Shown: in pieces, positions 1-12,058 of the stretch
Layout: every line of letters starts with the position of its first letter
How positions within the stretch are numbered: position 1 is the first letter of the stretch
From: Pyrus communis
Taxonomy: Eukaryota; Streptophyta; Magnoliopsida; Rosales; Rosaceae
Direction: 5' to 3'
Assembly (NCBI RefSeq): GCF_963583255.1
Contig: NC_084803.1
Location: forward strand, 13,872,478 to 13,936,477
Length of the DNA: 64,000 nt
Translations under genes and position numbers: made by a program
Notes under the pieces: generated by a model
What the model saw: the letters and a program-made list of their open reading frames with translations, nothing else
The model's database searches: none
What the model was told of the DNA's origin: nothing

Positions 1-338
1 CATCCTTCATGGTTTTCATCCAAGACTCATCCTTAGCAGCATCTTATACTTTTTTGGTTCCATAATGCACAAGTTGCACTGAGCAAGTGCATCATCCATT
101 TTCCTCCATTTTAATGGAGTATGGTCAATAGCTTGAGTATCTCTCATGCCTGCACATGGCTGCTAGAAGACTCACTTGAATGTGCCTGTGGGGTAATTTG
201 TGCATAATCAACATCACAAAGAGCTTCTCTCAATATGTTAGGTGACAAGCAATTTGAGGCTTGAGTTTCATCTTCTGTAATCTCACTTCCTGGTGCCTCA
301 ACAAACTTCCATTCACAGTTGGGCAATGACACATACTT

Positions 339-1798
339 CTATGTGCTTCCTTGCCAATCCCAAGTTGAGTTTTCATCAAACACAACATCTCTTGACAGAA
401 TCAATTTCTTAAAGATTGGATCAAAGACTTTGTATCCTTTCTCACACTTTGGATATCCAACAAAGATTCCCTTGATACTCTTAGCCTCTAATTTATATCT
501 TAGCTCAGATGGTGTGTGAACATAACAAATTGAGCCAAAGACCTTCAAATGGGCAATACCTGGTTTCTTTCCATTATAGGCTTCAAAATGAGTTATGTTG
601 TCAAGAGACCTGGTAGGGCATCGATTCAATATATAAATTGCAATGTGCACATCTTCTACCCACAAATAGTAAGGCATCCCTTTATCATGTAGCATAGACT
701 TAGCCATTTCAACCACTGTTTTATTTTTCCTCTCTACCATTCCATTTTCATGTGGAGTGTATGTAAGAGAAAGTTGTCTTTGAATGCCTTATGTATCACA
801 GAATTGGTTGAATTCAGTAGATAAGAACTTCCCTCCTCTATCACTCCTCAAACATTTCATCTTCAATCCACTTTGTAGCTCAGTCATTGCCTTGAATTTC
901 TTGAAACAAGTGAAAGCATCAGATTTATATCGAAGGAAGTATACCCATACCATTCTAGTTGCATCATCTACAAGCAATATAAAATACTTATTTCCTCTTA
1001 TAGATTCATTTCTCATTGGCCCACACAAGTCAACATGAACCAATTCGAGTGGAGCGGAGCGCTAGCCCTTTGTGCTTGGCCACTTAGAAAATTTTCCCTG
1101 TTGTTTACCATATTGGCAGCCCTCACAAACTACATCATACTCTTCTAGATATGGTAGACTATGGACCATGTCTTTATCCTTCAACTGTTTGATTCCACCA
1201 ATATTCAAATGGCCTAATCTTTTGTGCCAGGTCCATGTACAGTGGGCAAAACTAGTCTTCAATACAAGCTGTTTCTCAAGCATTAGAGATAAGGGATAAC
1301 ATCTGTTTCCTTTCATTTTCACACTAATAATTTGACAATCGAGAGAGGAGCCATAAAAAGCGTTGCACATTCTTTCACTAAACACAAGATAATACCCATG
1401 TTCATCCATTTGCCCAACACTGAGCAAATTCTCCTTTACACTAGGTAAGCACATGACTTCTTTGATGTATTTTCTTCTCTGTTAGTTTCAATTGCTAGTG
1501 ATCCCATTCTTGCCACATCCACTAGTACACTTGTTGGCATTTGAACTTTCCCTGAAACATTAGTCTTCACATCAATAAGGAGATTGACATTCCCTGTCAT
1601 ATGATTGCTGCAGCCACTGTCTATATACCATTCCCTATTAACTTTTGTTTTAGCAATAACACAGTTTGCTTTCTGACAACTCCATTTGATTTGCACAGTT
1701 TGCTTTCTGAACAGCTTCTCCCACAGTACATTCCCTGGCCCAATGCCCAAACCTATCGCAGTTGTGGCACTTACATTTTCCTTTATACTTACATTCAC
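339..1798 (-). pseudogene. copia pol remnant: protease, gag-pre-integrase, integrase
   Basis: On the minus strand, WYIDSGCSNHMTGN (about 1630-1590) is the aspartic protease active-site region with its DSG triad. WHKRLGHLN followed by CEGCQYGKQ is the HHCC zinc domain before integrase. HVDLCGPM, RSDRGGKF and MVERKN carry the three acidic residues of the integrase DDE core. The usual N in RSDNGGEF is R here. 1454-339 shares one frame interrupted by two stops; 1798-1436 is in another frame. A linker and the start of RT follow toward position 1. Confidence 0.88.
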
Positions 1799-2103
1799 TA
1801 TAATGGAACTTGGAGCACACTTTGCACTAAGGTTTTACAACTTCTTGACCTATGATATGAGAATGAGTACCATTATGTGCAGCATTAGTAAATGACTTTT
1901 GCTGAAACTTAGGTTTTGAGTCCCACTTCTTACCCTTTTGATTCTAATTTCTCTGTGGCTTAAATGTACTAGGCTGAGCATAACCTTGACTCTGTCATTT
2001 TGATTTAACAGTGAGAGAAGCAAATGTTCTTTCAGTTGCATCAGAGGAATGCAAATCAAACCTTTACTCTTGACTCTTCAATATAGCTATCACTTCTTGC
2101 AAG

Positions 2104-2651
2104 TCAACATATTCCAGACTTTTTGTATTTTTCTATCACTAAGCATATAAGATCATACACCTTAGTGAGACTAATTAACACCTTTTGAACTAATCTTTCA
2201 TTTGAGAGAGTTTCTCCAAATGTCTTCATTTGATTAATCAGATCATTTAAACGAGTAAGATACCCAGACAAAGATTCATCATCATGCATTATAGTGTAAT
2301 CAAATTCTCGTCTAAGATTTTGAAGTTTCACAGACCTTACCTGATCCCCACCATGATATTCTCCATATAATAGATCCCACACTGCTTTTGCTAAGTCTGT
2401 GTTTGCGATTCGAGAGAAGGTTTGTCATTTTTCATGAAGGTTGCAACCTTTTTCTCATCATCTTCACCATCAGTGTCTATGTCTTCCTCTTTCTTCGTCT
2501 TCTTCTTCGAATCAAGAGTCGTAATCCCTTTCTCCACCAGATTCCATACCCCATGTGACTTGAAAATGGTGACCATTTTTATTCTCCAGAACTTGTAGTT
2601 CTCACCGGAGAAGATCGGAGTCCGAACTTCAGCACTTCCAGATCTAGCCAT
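2104..2651 (-). pseudogene. copia gag (DUF4219/UBN2-type) remnant
   Basis: The minus strand starts at a Met at 2651 followed by the SGENYKFWRIKM stretch, the DUF4219-like start of plant copia gag. It continues through a charged linker. After a frame change near 2390 comes the UBN2 region with the LWDLLYGEY-like and SLSGYLTRLNDLINQMKTFG segments. No single open frame spans it. Gag would form the cytoplasmic virus-like particle of the element. Confidence 0.85.
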
Positions 2652-2791
2652 CGCGAGCTTGAGTGTACCTAGAAACACATAGTTCTCAAATTACAAACAA
2701 ACTCTGGCGAACTTCACCTGACCCTGAGCGAACCCAGAAAACCCAACGTCGGTGATGTTCGAATTCATAGTCCATGCCCAGTTGTAACCGC

Positions 2792-2809
2792 AACCTGATT
2801 CTGAGGTCA
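2792..2809 (-). other. Primer binding site for initiator Met-tRNA
   Basis: Directly next to the LTR end the minus strand reads TGACCTCAGAATCAGGTT. The usual plant copia primer site, complementary to the 3' end of initiator methionine tRNA, is TGGTATCAGAGCCAGGTT. Five of 18 positions differ, consistent with age. Confidence 0.7.
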
Positions 2810-3196
2810 TGTTAGATTGAATTGAGATTTGCTACTTTTTAGTTGAGTGAATTCGAAGAAGAGTAAACAGGACACAAAGAAGAAATGGAAATGGTTGCTT
2901 CTCTCTACAGGTCATAGATGAGCTATATGGATTCTCATTAGATTGCTCTTTCACACCTTTTCACACACAAGTCATGCAAGGAGAGATATTATCGTTAGAG
3001 AGAATGTTGGATCCCTCTCTCTCTTAGCTTAGATCACAGCCACTCATCTAACTAATAATAAGAGTAAAGAAACACATGACACTCATGGCCTTTACAAATA
3101 AGAGTTTTACACTTGGCATTCTTTGCACAAGTGAATACACCATTTAAACCACAAAACTTATTCTAATTCTATTAGCTCACAACTTATAATTCAACA
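2810..3196 (-). repeat. 5' LTR of the copia element
   Basis: A 387-bp segment that begins TGTTAGA and ends TCAACA on the plus strand, giving the inverted TGTT...AACA ends typical of LTRs. It sits immediately upstream (minus strand) of a tRNA primer site and then gag. Its boundaries rest on the terminal dinucleotides and the primer site, because the second LTR is not in the window. Confidence 0.75.
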
Positions 3197-4414
3197 ATTA
3201 TAACTTCAAGTATTTTGGAATTTGTATATTTTAGATTATGGGGATCTGTTGTAGTGGAAGGATATGGTGATCTTAAAACGAACTGATACTCTTGCTACTT
3301 TTCATTATGTTGATGCCAATAATTGTATTTCTCAATCCATCTACTTGGATCAAATGCTACAGCTGCCAGCTATATATACAATAATAATTTAGTACTTTGT
3401 TTTATTGAATCAAATTGAAAGTATATATGGCTGGTGCCTCTAACATGGAAATCGCTATGGAACATTGTAGTCTAAAGGGTAGATTATAGACCAATGATGT
3501 TGATACTGAAAATAGTGGTGAAGTTATGGTTCATTCGTTTAGTTGTTACTGCTCCTATTCTTACTTTTAACTTAATGGCTGGTGCCAATTCAAATTTGAA
3601 TGAAGTTGAAGCTATGGAATGACTAAAGATGATTACGTGTGATTCTGCATTTGCTAATTTCTTATCCTTTGTAATACTGCATTTGCTAATTGGTAACATC
3701 TTATTGTTGTATTGAGCTTTGATATCACCGACCAGTAGGTAATATTGAAATCTGATGCCAATGGCTGGCTTTGTAAAATACTTTGCTAATTTGGACGTTG
3801 ATTCTATTAGTCTGCCAAGTTTCTTATTACGTTGGTTTTTATTTATGCAGGTGATGTTTATGCATTATGACAGAAAGCATTTTGACCAGACAAGTATCAA
3901 AATAGCATAGTTTTGAGTTTATTTGTTTAGTGAGCTGTATTTTAAATACCTTTACTTACAATTCTATGTTAACATTGGGATGAATGAATATGGTATTATT
4001 CATCGATTTTGGTAGGCTGTGAAGAAGAAATGGAAATTTTCTTCCTCCAAATTTGTGGTCTAATGAGTTTGAGTTTTTAACAATTTTGGGACATTTGGTT
4101 TGCTGAACGTTTCAATGTTTATAGATTTCTCAATTTTAGAGGCTTAGAGGGATTTTAGACCAAAAAGTGAGAAAGTTGGATGAACTGATTCTGAATTCCT
4201 AAGTTGTAGTTGAAAGCACTATTTGTTTTTGCAAATTGCAATGCTACAATGCACAAAAACTCAATATTTTCTTTCGTTTCCAAGCAATTGCCGTTAAGTA
4301 CTCTTAATGTAATTATATCATTTGATTTGATTGTGGGTATTTTGCGGTTAAGTTGAATGTAATTCTATTGTTTAAATTTGCAATTTCATTATTTTTCATT
4401 ATCCTGGTTATTAG
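3197..4414. other. A+T-rich intergenic DNA, no gene seen
   Basis: Only short random frames are present. There is no terminal-repeat pair, RNA gene or protein family I can recognise. It lies between the copia LTR and a transposon terminus. Confidence 0.5.
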
Positions 4415-4531
4415 TTCGACATTGCATCAAACACTTCACTAAGTCAGTCCAGTTTAGTCTATTATAAGCCAGTCCAACTTAATTCCTGAAGCTAGTCTCG
4501 TCCGAGATAGTCCGGTGCAACAAACGCACCC
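4415..4531. repeat. Terminal fragment of a dispersed DNA transposon family
   Basis: The stretch with ATCAAACACTTCACTAAGTC, CAGTCCA repeats and the end GGTGCAACAAACGCACCC closely matches 29585-29705, the right end of a composite element further on. Both share the tandem AGCCAGTCCA motifs and the CTGAAGCTAG segment. Only the terminus is seen here, cut by the neighbouring Harbinger insertion or by decay. Confidence 0.6.
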
Positions 4532-4534
4532 TTA

Positions 4535-5594
4535 GGCCTTGTTTGACAACTCGGATTGTACTGATTATTTCTGTTGGATAGGATAAATAGCCATCCAATA
4601 GTACTGACTAAATTAGTCGAGCGTTTGGTGTAATATTAGACTAATGACCGTATTATTTATACTGTGTTTGGTACTGAACCGGATAAGAAGGGGGAAGAAA
4701 AAAAAATTTGACAAGTTTCGCATCTCAAACACTGATCATACTTCTCATTCAAGTTGTAGAACGCATCAATCTCTATAAAAAAAAACATCTGCCTGAATTC
4801 TCACAAACTCTTTTTCATGCTCATGAAGATGATGAGTTTCACATCTCAAACACTGATAATACTTCTCATTCAAGTTGCCCTTCTTCCAATGTTGCTCCAT
4901 TGCAAGGTTTTCTTCTCAATGGATGCCAATCTCATCACCCAAACATGCAGAGTCTGTCCTCTTTTTCGTCCACTCGGTGGGTTGGGATCGAAATTCCAGA
5001 AAAGGGTTCAAAGGTTTTGGATCAAAGAATCGCAGGAATTCAAATAAAAAGGAAATGGCCTTTGAGAGCTTCGAGTCTCAGGTATTCGACCCCAACAATA
5101 AACCCTAAATTCGAAAATTTTAATTAAAACACAAAATTACATAATCAATTGCATAATTATAGAGAAAACAATAACTAGATTCAAACAATTGAAAGAAAAT
5201 TGCAAGAAAAATAGGAGGGGAAAGAACAGAGGGAGGGGTGGAACCTGGGAAGAAGAAGAAGAATGAGAAGACAAACCTGAGAGCGGTGCGTTTGGAGAGA
5301 ACCGGTGCGGCTAGAGAGGAAGGAGAGAGCAAGAGATTTTCTTGTACTGTCTGGAGAGGAAGAGAGAGCGAGAGTGCGTTTTTAGGAGGAAGGAGAAAGC
5401 GAGGGTACATTCTCAAGAAGACGACTAAATTGTACCGTGATTTTAAAGGGGATAAGGAAACGGGTGCTTACCGTATAAAATAAGTGGGCCTAAATTATTT
5501 AATCCGGTGGCTATCTAATACGAACGAACACCAAACACCGTACTTCGTATTATTAATCCTATCCGGTATCCTATTTGGTGTACCAAACACGACC
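4535..5594. mobile_element. PIF/Harbinger (Tourist-like) non-autonomous element, 1060 bp
   Basis: The left end reads GGCCTTGTTTG and the right end, reverse-complemented, GGTCGTGTTTG, matching the GG-x-C-x-TGTTTG terminus of Tourist/PIF elements. A TTA flanks each side (4532-4534 and 5595-5597), the diagnostic 3-bp duplication. Subterminal parts echo each other (GGATAGGAT, TTTGGTGT). There is no transposase. The inside holds a purine-rich GAGAGA/GAAGAAG stretch (5210-5410) and an imperfect direct repeat of about 43 bp at 4715 and 4836. Confidence 0.85.
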
Positions 5595-5597
5595 TTA

Positions 5598-7224
5598 GGG
5601 TTAAATGTAGTCTGAAGCCCTTGGACGGAGATGGCGTAAGAAGCCTGGTAATATCCCATTAATATAAGAATCAACGTGCAAAACGGCATCACACTAAAAT
5701 ACGGTTCGACTGTGCAATTGATATCCTCGATTAGAAGTAAACTTGGATCTGCCTTATTAAAGTTAAATGAATATGCATGCAGCTGCCCAACATTAAACTA
5801 CTACATTGAACTCCCAAGTCCCGGAGTACATATACTAATGGACTAATTAAACATGGTTAAACTAAATTAATATTTACAGAAGGCCCACATGGTAATGAAA
5901 TTAAATATGAGTGGAAATGGTGCCAACCAGAATTTTGATGAAGATTTGGTACATGTTGTAAATTAAAGAGACCTTAGTTAGTGAAGATATTGGAAAGCGT
6001 GACTGTGGATGATTAGCTACGCTTTGTTGTTGATTGGTTAAGCTCTGATGGGAAACGTGACTGTTCATGATTAGTTAAAGATTGAGGTAGAGATGGAGAA
6101 ATTTTTTATTGTGACGGAAACACAAGTGGCACACCACGTGTTTTAATAAAAGTGATAGGAAATTTTTTTTTTTTAACTTATTAACTTTTTAGCATATATA
6201 TTCTACCATTTGTATAATGACACATATTCTATGTACCGATCACATTGAAAAATCTCTTGTAGAGATGAAGATCTCAGTCATTGAATATTTATGCTGATGC
6301 CATGTGGTGTGGGATGATTTGGATTCAGCTCTGATAACTGTGTCCGTTGTTTCTGTTATTTGGAAAACAGTCTATGCCATAGAGAATCTATGATATATAA
6401 TTGTCGATTTTTGTTGTAGTTTTATAATTTACAGTACTGGCAAATCTTTCATACATGAGATTCCACCAAACATGAGATTTGAGAACAATGCCATGCTTGT
6501 GCATTAACAAGTAATTTTCTAACAATGTCATGTACCTAATTGGTATACTAGAGATGCACGTAATTTTCTAACAATGTCATGTACCTAATTTAAGTCTGAA
6601 AAAAAAAAGTTACTATACATTGGATTTTTATCGATGGTTGAGGTTAAATGCTTAGGTAAGATTAGAAAAAAGAAACTGATACGTGCTAATTATGTTTCTC
6701 CTCATTCATTATTCACACATTTATACATGCGGATACACACACACACACACACATTTATATATGCGGATTTATATATACACACACACATATACCTTCATGT
6801 ACGTGTATATCAAAGCATATAAGTGAGAGAAACAAAAGATACTCTACTATTATTGGTAGAACCTTATTTAGTAATAAAGTAAAATATTACTCCACAACCC
6901 CCAAGTGTTTGGCCTTCAAGTGGCAGCTAAGCTTTATTACCCTACTAATTTTTTTATGTTCGGATTACCGTTGAATTACCATTAAATTACAACATGTATT
7001 TTATTTTAAAAGTAGTACAAACATGTTAATTTCGTAGTCTTCTCGTTATAACACGTGAAATAATAACACTTCATACTACTACTTTCAGTGCACAAAAATT
7101 AATCCTGCTAAAGGCTTTCACATGCATGCGCACATATATATATGTCCCTGCACATCACCATGTGGAGTAGTCTAAGGCTCTAATCAATCAAACACAGTCC
7201 AAAGCTAGACTGTTGTTGTGTTTG

Positions 7225-7228
<4 letters not shown>
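5598..7228. other. Upstream region of the first MYB gene
   Basis: No gene. It contains a foldback MITE (6097-6262), two copies of a 31-bp direct repeat beginning GTAATTTTCTAACAATG (6511 and 6560), CA microsatellites (6736-6753, 6777-6787) and a G-box core CACGTG at about 7052. The G-box may be a real cis element but is common by chance. Confidence 0.5.
6097..6262. mobile_element. Foldback MITE upstream of MYB
   Basis: Arms GAGAAATTTTTTATTGTGAC and the reverse complement of the right end (GAGATTTTTCAATGTGATC) pair imperfectly. The same ends recur in fragments elsewhere, for example in intron 2 of the MYB gene near 7843 and at 30022. The target duplication is not clear. Confidence 0.5.

Positions 7229-7262
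<34 letters not shown>
7229..7262. repeat. (GA)17 microsatellite in the 5' leader
   Basis: An uninterrupted GA run ends exactly at the MYB start codon and shares its last A with the ATG. It is likely length-polymorphic. Confidence 0.95.
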
Positions 7263-7265
<3 letters not shown>

Positions 7266-8773
7266 GGAGAAAACCTTGCTGTGATAAAGAAGGGCTAAAC
7301 AAGGGAGCATGGTCAGCTTGGGAAGATAAAGCCCTTACCAACTACATTGAAACAAATGGAGAAGGAAAATGGCGAGATCTTCCTCAAAGAGCTGGTGTGT
7401 TTAATTGTGTGCCTATATACTTACATATTTAGATTTACAATATTTATTTTTTAAATTTTTTGTCGTTCATATATATATACACTTTCAATTAGGGTTCAAA
7501 TTAACATTAATTATTTTACCGCAGGACTAAACCGGTGTGGAAAGAGCTGTAGACTGCGATGGCTGAATTATCTTAGGCCTGGCATTAAGAGAGGTAACAT
7601 TTCCAGTGAAGAAGAGGAGCTCATCATTAGACTGCACAAGCTTCTTGGAAACAGGTATGTATGTTTGCGTGCATGGAAGATTGAGTTCAACTCCATTTTT
7701 ATGTGTGATTATGGTGTTCCTCAATTCAATTCTGATTGTCGGTCATCTTTTGGCGTCAACAACATCTATTTGAACATTAATATTGAAGAAATAATAAGAT
7801 AGAAGATTAGGTGTTGTTAGGTCTTTTGGATTAGAATCAAAGGAGAAATTTTTTAGTGTACCGGAAAATATGTCCGTCCTTATCTATATTTATTAAATTG
7901 AGGAAGGAATTTAAAAAATAAGAAAAAGTGGGAGTACATAATGAACATTACTCTTCATAGACAAATAAAGCTCACTAGAACAAATACATACAGTAGACCT
8001 AAAGAAAGAAAAACATGCCACAATAAGGATAGAGAAAATGGAAGCCAGTATATATCCATACTCATTAAAGTAGATATATTTTGAAACAAGATTAACTTTT
8101 GAATTTTTACATATTATGGTGGTGTATGTATTTCATCAGGTGGTCATTGATCGCTGGAAGATTGCCGGGGCGAACAGACAATGAGATCAAGAACTACTGG
8201 AACACCAGTCTGAGTAAGAAAACGGAACAAGGAAGTGACAAGGCTCCTCATGAGCGTAGTAGTACTGCTAAGTCAAACGAGTACACACCAAAACCGAAAT
8301 CAGAATCAAAGTCACATCGGACGGTCCAGGTGATTCGAACAAAAGCATTTAAGTGCAGGAAGGTTGTCATCCCATCACATTTGGACGGTCACGATCAAAT
8401 GGTTGATAGGTCAAATGTAAACCCTGGTTTGGTCCCGTGTGAAAGCCCTAGTCCATCAGGGGCTCAGGATCATCAGGAGGACTCACCGCTGTGTGGTATG
8501 CTAATCGATTTCAATATCGATGACCTCATATCTGATTTGCTAAACACAGATAAATTTCTTCAAGATCAAATCAATAAATGTGATCAAGAAATGGAAGATG
8601 GAATCACCAAGCTTGAAGATTTGACGGGTGAAGCAATGCTGGAAAATTGGACGGCTACTGATCATGATCATCACGATGACCCGATATTTCAGCCAAATGA
8701 TGATCAAGATCGTGTCGACCGCCTCAATGCAATTTCATATTTTCTGAATTCTGAAGACGGTGATGAAAAGTGA
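7262..8773 (+). CDS. R2R3-MYB transcription factor, subgroup 5 (TT2/MYB123-like), three exons
   Basis: Exons 7262-7394, 7525-7654 and 8140-8773 join in frame to 298 residues, with GT-AG introns of 130 and 485 bp at the standard MYB positions. R2 (about 13-63) and R3 (about 66-114) keep the spaced tryptophans, including [30 protein letters not shown] and IKNYW. R3 contains the bHLH-binding signature [20 protein letters not shown]. The C-terminal half has [12 protein letters not shown], the subgroup 5 motif, then acidic stretches likely used for activation. Known members act in the nucleus with bHLH and WD40 partners on proanthocyanidin/flavonoid genes. That role is inferred from the family. 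No defect is visible. The start is the conserved MGRKPCC. Confidence 0.93.
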
Positions 8774-9922
8774 AGGCATTAAAAATCGATCAAATCCTAG
8801 CTAATGTTAATGTTGACAATAAAACATTCCTTTAAGAGATATCCATTTTAGTTATTAGTTTCTGGTTTGATTTCCGTCGGTCAATAAGTGGGAGACATGT
8901 ACTTTCTTTTTTGGTATGACTAGTTTCAGAACTTATATGGAGTACAATGCACATGTGAGCATGCTGAACACATACCATGCACATGCATGTGAGCATACAA
9001 AACACGTACGTGTCTTCAAAATTGTTTGTATATTTGCTTGCCAAGCCACGGGTGCGGCTATAAAAAAGAGTAATGTTAGGTAGACTAAATTTTTGAATCA
9101 AATTCACAAATCATATAATATGTCACTGATGGAAAATAAGCACGCCAATCAACACATAAATAATAATTCAATCATTAATAACCAAGTCATATGATTTTAA
9201 AATTTTGGTTTGAAAAGCTAGTCATGTGAGCTTCAAAGTTATAACACTTTATACTTCAAATGCATTAGAATTAGGGATCGTGCTACATAATTTTATCTAA
9301 AGACAAAATCTTTATACACTTGTTGATACATTCTCTAATAGAGATGAACCATACCATATATATATATATATATATGTATATGTATGTACATTCAGGGCGG
9401 ATGTTAATAAAAGCTAGAGGGGGCACGTGCCCTCTCAAGTTTTCGGATGGGGGAGATTGTGGTCTTAGCATGAACCAAGGCTCCGCTAAAATTGCAGTCA
9501 CCTTCCATCACTCAATTTGATGTTGAATCGAACAAATAATAATCAAATATCACCACAACCAGCAACTTTATCACTTGCTTCTCATTCAAAACTACCAAAA
9601 GGCGAATTTAACACAAAATTGTTTAGTGATGATTTTGGCAGCTCATGAAGAAAAAATCCGTCTTCCCATATGGCTAATAAATTTAACCTCCCAACCTTAT
9701 GCATATTTAATTTATCTATTTGTTCACTATAATAATATTGGTCCTAAGGACACAATTAAAATGGCACAAAGGGGAGGGATGTACGCTAAGCAGACAATAG
9801 GTATATAAGTTGGCCAAGTGTTTGACAAAACATCTCACTTAAAATAAAATATAAAAAACAAAAAAAAAAAAGAAGGTTTGCGTTGGGCACTCTTTTTGGA
9901 ATTCGACATTATTGCTTAGTTG
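8774..9922. other. 3' flank of MYB, repeats, no gene
   Basis: It includes a MITE fragment at 9068-9250, an AT run near 9356-9376 and a palindromic GGGGGCACGTGCCCTC at about 9420-9435. The short open frames have no recognisable homology. Confidence 0.45.
9068..9250. mobile_element. MITE fragment, same family as 32987-33157
   Basis: It starts GAGTAATGTTAGGTAGACTAAAT and shares ATAATATGTCACTRATRGAAAATRAGCAC and the following AATAATAAT-rich segment with the element upstream of the second MYB gene. The right terminal repeat is not recognisable. Confidence 0.6.
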
Positions 9923-9940
9923 CCCCCCCCCCCCCCCCCC
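9923..9940. repeat. C18 homopolymer
   Basis: An uninterrupted run of cytosines. Its length is liable to sequencing error. Confidence 0.95.
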
Positions 9941-10044
9941 AACCCCCTCAGAAAAAAAAAGAAGAAAAAGAAGTCATTTTTAGTTTCGTCCTTGTGTACG
10001 TTGAGTTTCAAATTGAATGCATTGAAGAAGATTAAATTAATAAA

Positions 10045-10095
10045 AGTGTGTGAGAGGTAAAAAATAAAAACGTGTATGGATAGTATTGTTTATGC
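10045..10095. repeat. Partial copy of the 54.1-54.4 kb MITE family
   Basis: GTGTGAGAGGTAAAAA followed by GTATGGATAGTATTG matches one arm of the two MITEs at 54085-54232 and 54294-54439. Confidence 0.45.
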
Positions 10096-11246
10096 ACATT
10101 GATCAAATCATATGATTACAGAAATACGCGATGCATGCACCTTATCATCGTATATATTACTAAAATACACACTGGCGGAACAACAACTAGACTACTTTGG
10201 CCTGGCTATACCCCATGTAGCTTCACCTAGAAAAATAAAATCTTGCTTACATTACAATCTAGAATAATTAGTTTTGTCTCTTTTCACTTTTGTCTCATTT
10301 CTCTTCTTCTACATACTTGTAGTTCTTGACAAATTCAAGGATTTTTAATACATTTGTCTGTTAAAGTTCAACGGAAACAAAGTAATGGACTAATTTCTTT
10401 TCAAATTTCACACATCTCTGTTTTCATAATTAATCGTGAACAAGAAAAGACATCAAGCTAGTCCATCCTGTGGTAAATTCCTAGTTTTGCCCTTGAAAAA
10501 AGTTCTAATGCAAGTATATAATAATGTACGCACGTGAAAAAATTCAGCAAAAATCATCACTTCATTTGTTGTTGTTGTTTTTTGTTTTTTTTCATGAAAA
10601 AGGACGAGAATCCCATAGGTATAGGAACGTAGGATCCAAGTTGATGACAATGGATATCCAATGACAATATTGTACCTCTGCATGAAGCCTCGTGGTCCAG
10701 GCCGGGACCAGGCTACAACAGCACCACCCGACTTTCAATATATACCATAAGAATGGAGGTTGAGGAGGTAGTTTCGAATAACATGTGCGACTATTATGCT
10801 CGAGATAAGATAACTTATAATAATTATGTACGATTATTGGACATTATCAAGCATAACAAATTTGAGTCCTCCGGAGTACTAAGTCTTTAGGTATTTTAGC
10901 AGTTAAATTCTAATTTTTATATATTTAAACATAAATTTAATAGAAAATTTTATTTGAACCCATTTAATCTTTTTCTACACCCAATTTAAATTTAAATTGT
11001 TAATTTTCTATTTTACCCTATTGCATAATTACTATTAAGTATGTGGGTTTCAATTTTTTTTCATCAATCCGGAATGGGTTGTTAAACTTTCTGCAATTGG
11101 AAAATTATAAGAAAAAACTCATTACCAATGTTCTTAGATTATAAACATCCTTGCTTATTGATAAATATAAGGGGATGAATTGTTTGATTTGTTGTTTATG
11201 CACATTGGTAGAAAGAAAAAAGGTAAATGTCTAGGTTTGGTAGCAG
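10096..11246. other. A+T-rich DNA, no gene seen
   Basis: There are only short random frames and no conserved motif or clear repeat structure. Confidence 0.4.
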
Positions 11247-11286
<40 letters not shown>

Positions 11287-11360
11287 TGGAAATGCTAGTG
11301 GGAAGAAAAGAGAAGCAGGGGGGAAAGAGAAGCGGGCGCCCGGGGGGGGGGGGTGGGGGG
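11247..11360. repeat. Homopolymer cluster: A34 then G12/G6
   Basis: A34 at 11247-11280 is followed, after a G-rich gap, by G12-T-G6 at 11342-11360. The G tract could form a G-quadruplex. Frames read across it are low-complexity artefacts. Confidence 0.9.
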
Positions 11361-11746
11361 AATGCCTCTTTAAAAAAAAAAAAATCAATTACAATGTTAT
11401 TTTATAAAAGGAATGGGTGTAAAGATATTGAATTGGATTTGAGAAGGTAGTTTATGTAATAAATTTGAGTTTAAAAAGAGAATAATTATTTAATAAAAAA
11501 TAATATGAGCAAAAAAAGTAAATTGTGTATAAAAAGATATTATATGAATGCAAATAATTTTTTTCAAATTTAATAGTTAAAACCTCCGGAATATTCGCTA
11601 TTCCATAAGTCATGAATAGACCATAGATTGCACGACCCGTTTCAGTCATCAGCTCCAGTAATTCCTGTTAATTTGGAATCTTGTCCTCCCGTCCATACAT
11701 GTCAATGGTTTTCCACGATTGATCATAATTATCCGACCATTCATTA

Positions 11747-12034
11747 CTCTCTCTCATGAAGACCATTCAATCATCACGTGTCAATTACAACCTAGAATTT
11801 TTTTTTTTTTTTTTTTTTTTGAACAAAAGATAATATACAACCCTTTCTCTCATGACCATTCAATCATCACGTGTCAATTACAACCTAGAATTTTTTTTTT
11901 TTTTTTTTTTTTTTGAACAAAAGATAATATACAACCCTTTCTCTCATGACCATTCAATCATCACGTGTCAATTACAACCTAGAAGTCTTTTTTTTTTTTT
12001 TTTTTTTTTTTTTGAACAAAAGATAATATACAAC
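11747..12034. repeat. 94-bp tandem repeat, three copies, each with a poly-T core
   Basis: The anchor ACCATTCAATCATCACGTGT recurs at 11762, 11855 and 11949, a period of 93-94 bp. Each unit is a CTCTCATGA block, the anchor, ATTACAACCTAGA, a run of 18-26 T and GAACAAAAGATAATATACAAC. Copies differ mainly in T-run length. Confidence 0.92.
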
Positions 12035-12058
12035 CTAAAAGTTTTTCGATAATAAGGA

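Larger units (their letters stand above)
1..3196 (-). mobile_element. Ty1-copia LTR retrotransposon, 5' part, decayed, cut by window start
   Basis: Read on the minus strand the order is LTR (3196-2810), primer site (2809-2792), gag (from about 2651), zinc-knuckle/protease region, gag-pre-integrase, integrase core and the first residues of reverse transcriptase near position 1. Protease before integrase before RT is the copia order. The frame is broken several times (shifts near 2390, 2060 and 1440; stops near 1062 and 789), so the copy is inactive. RNase H and the 3' LTR must lie left of position 1. AATTA or a shifted version after 3196 would be one copy of the target duplication; the partner is outside the window. 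Confidence 0.9.

Noticed and set aside
11155..11407. Poly-Lys and poly-Phe frames around 11.2-11.4 kb
   Set aside because: They are produced by the A34 and G-rich homopolymers.
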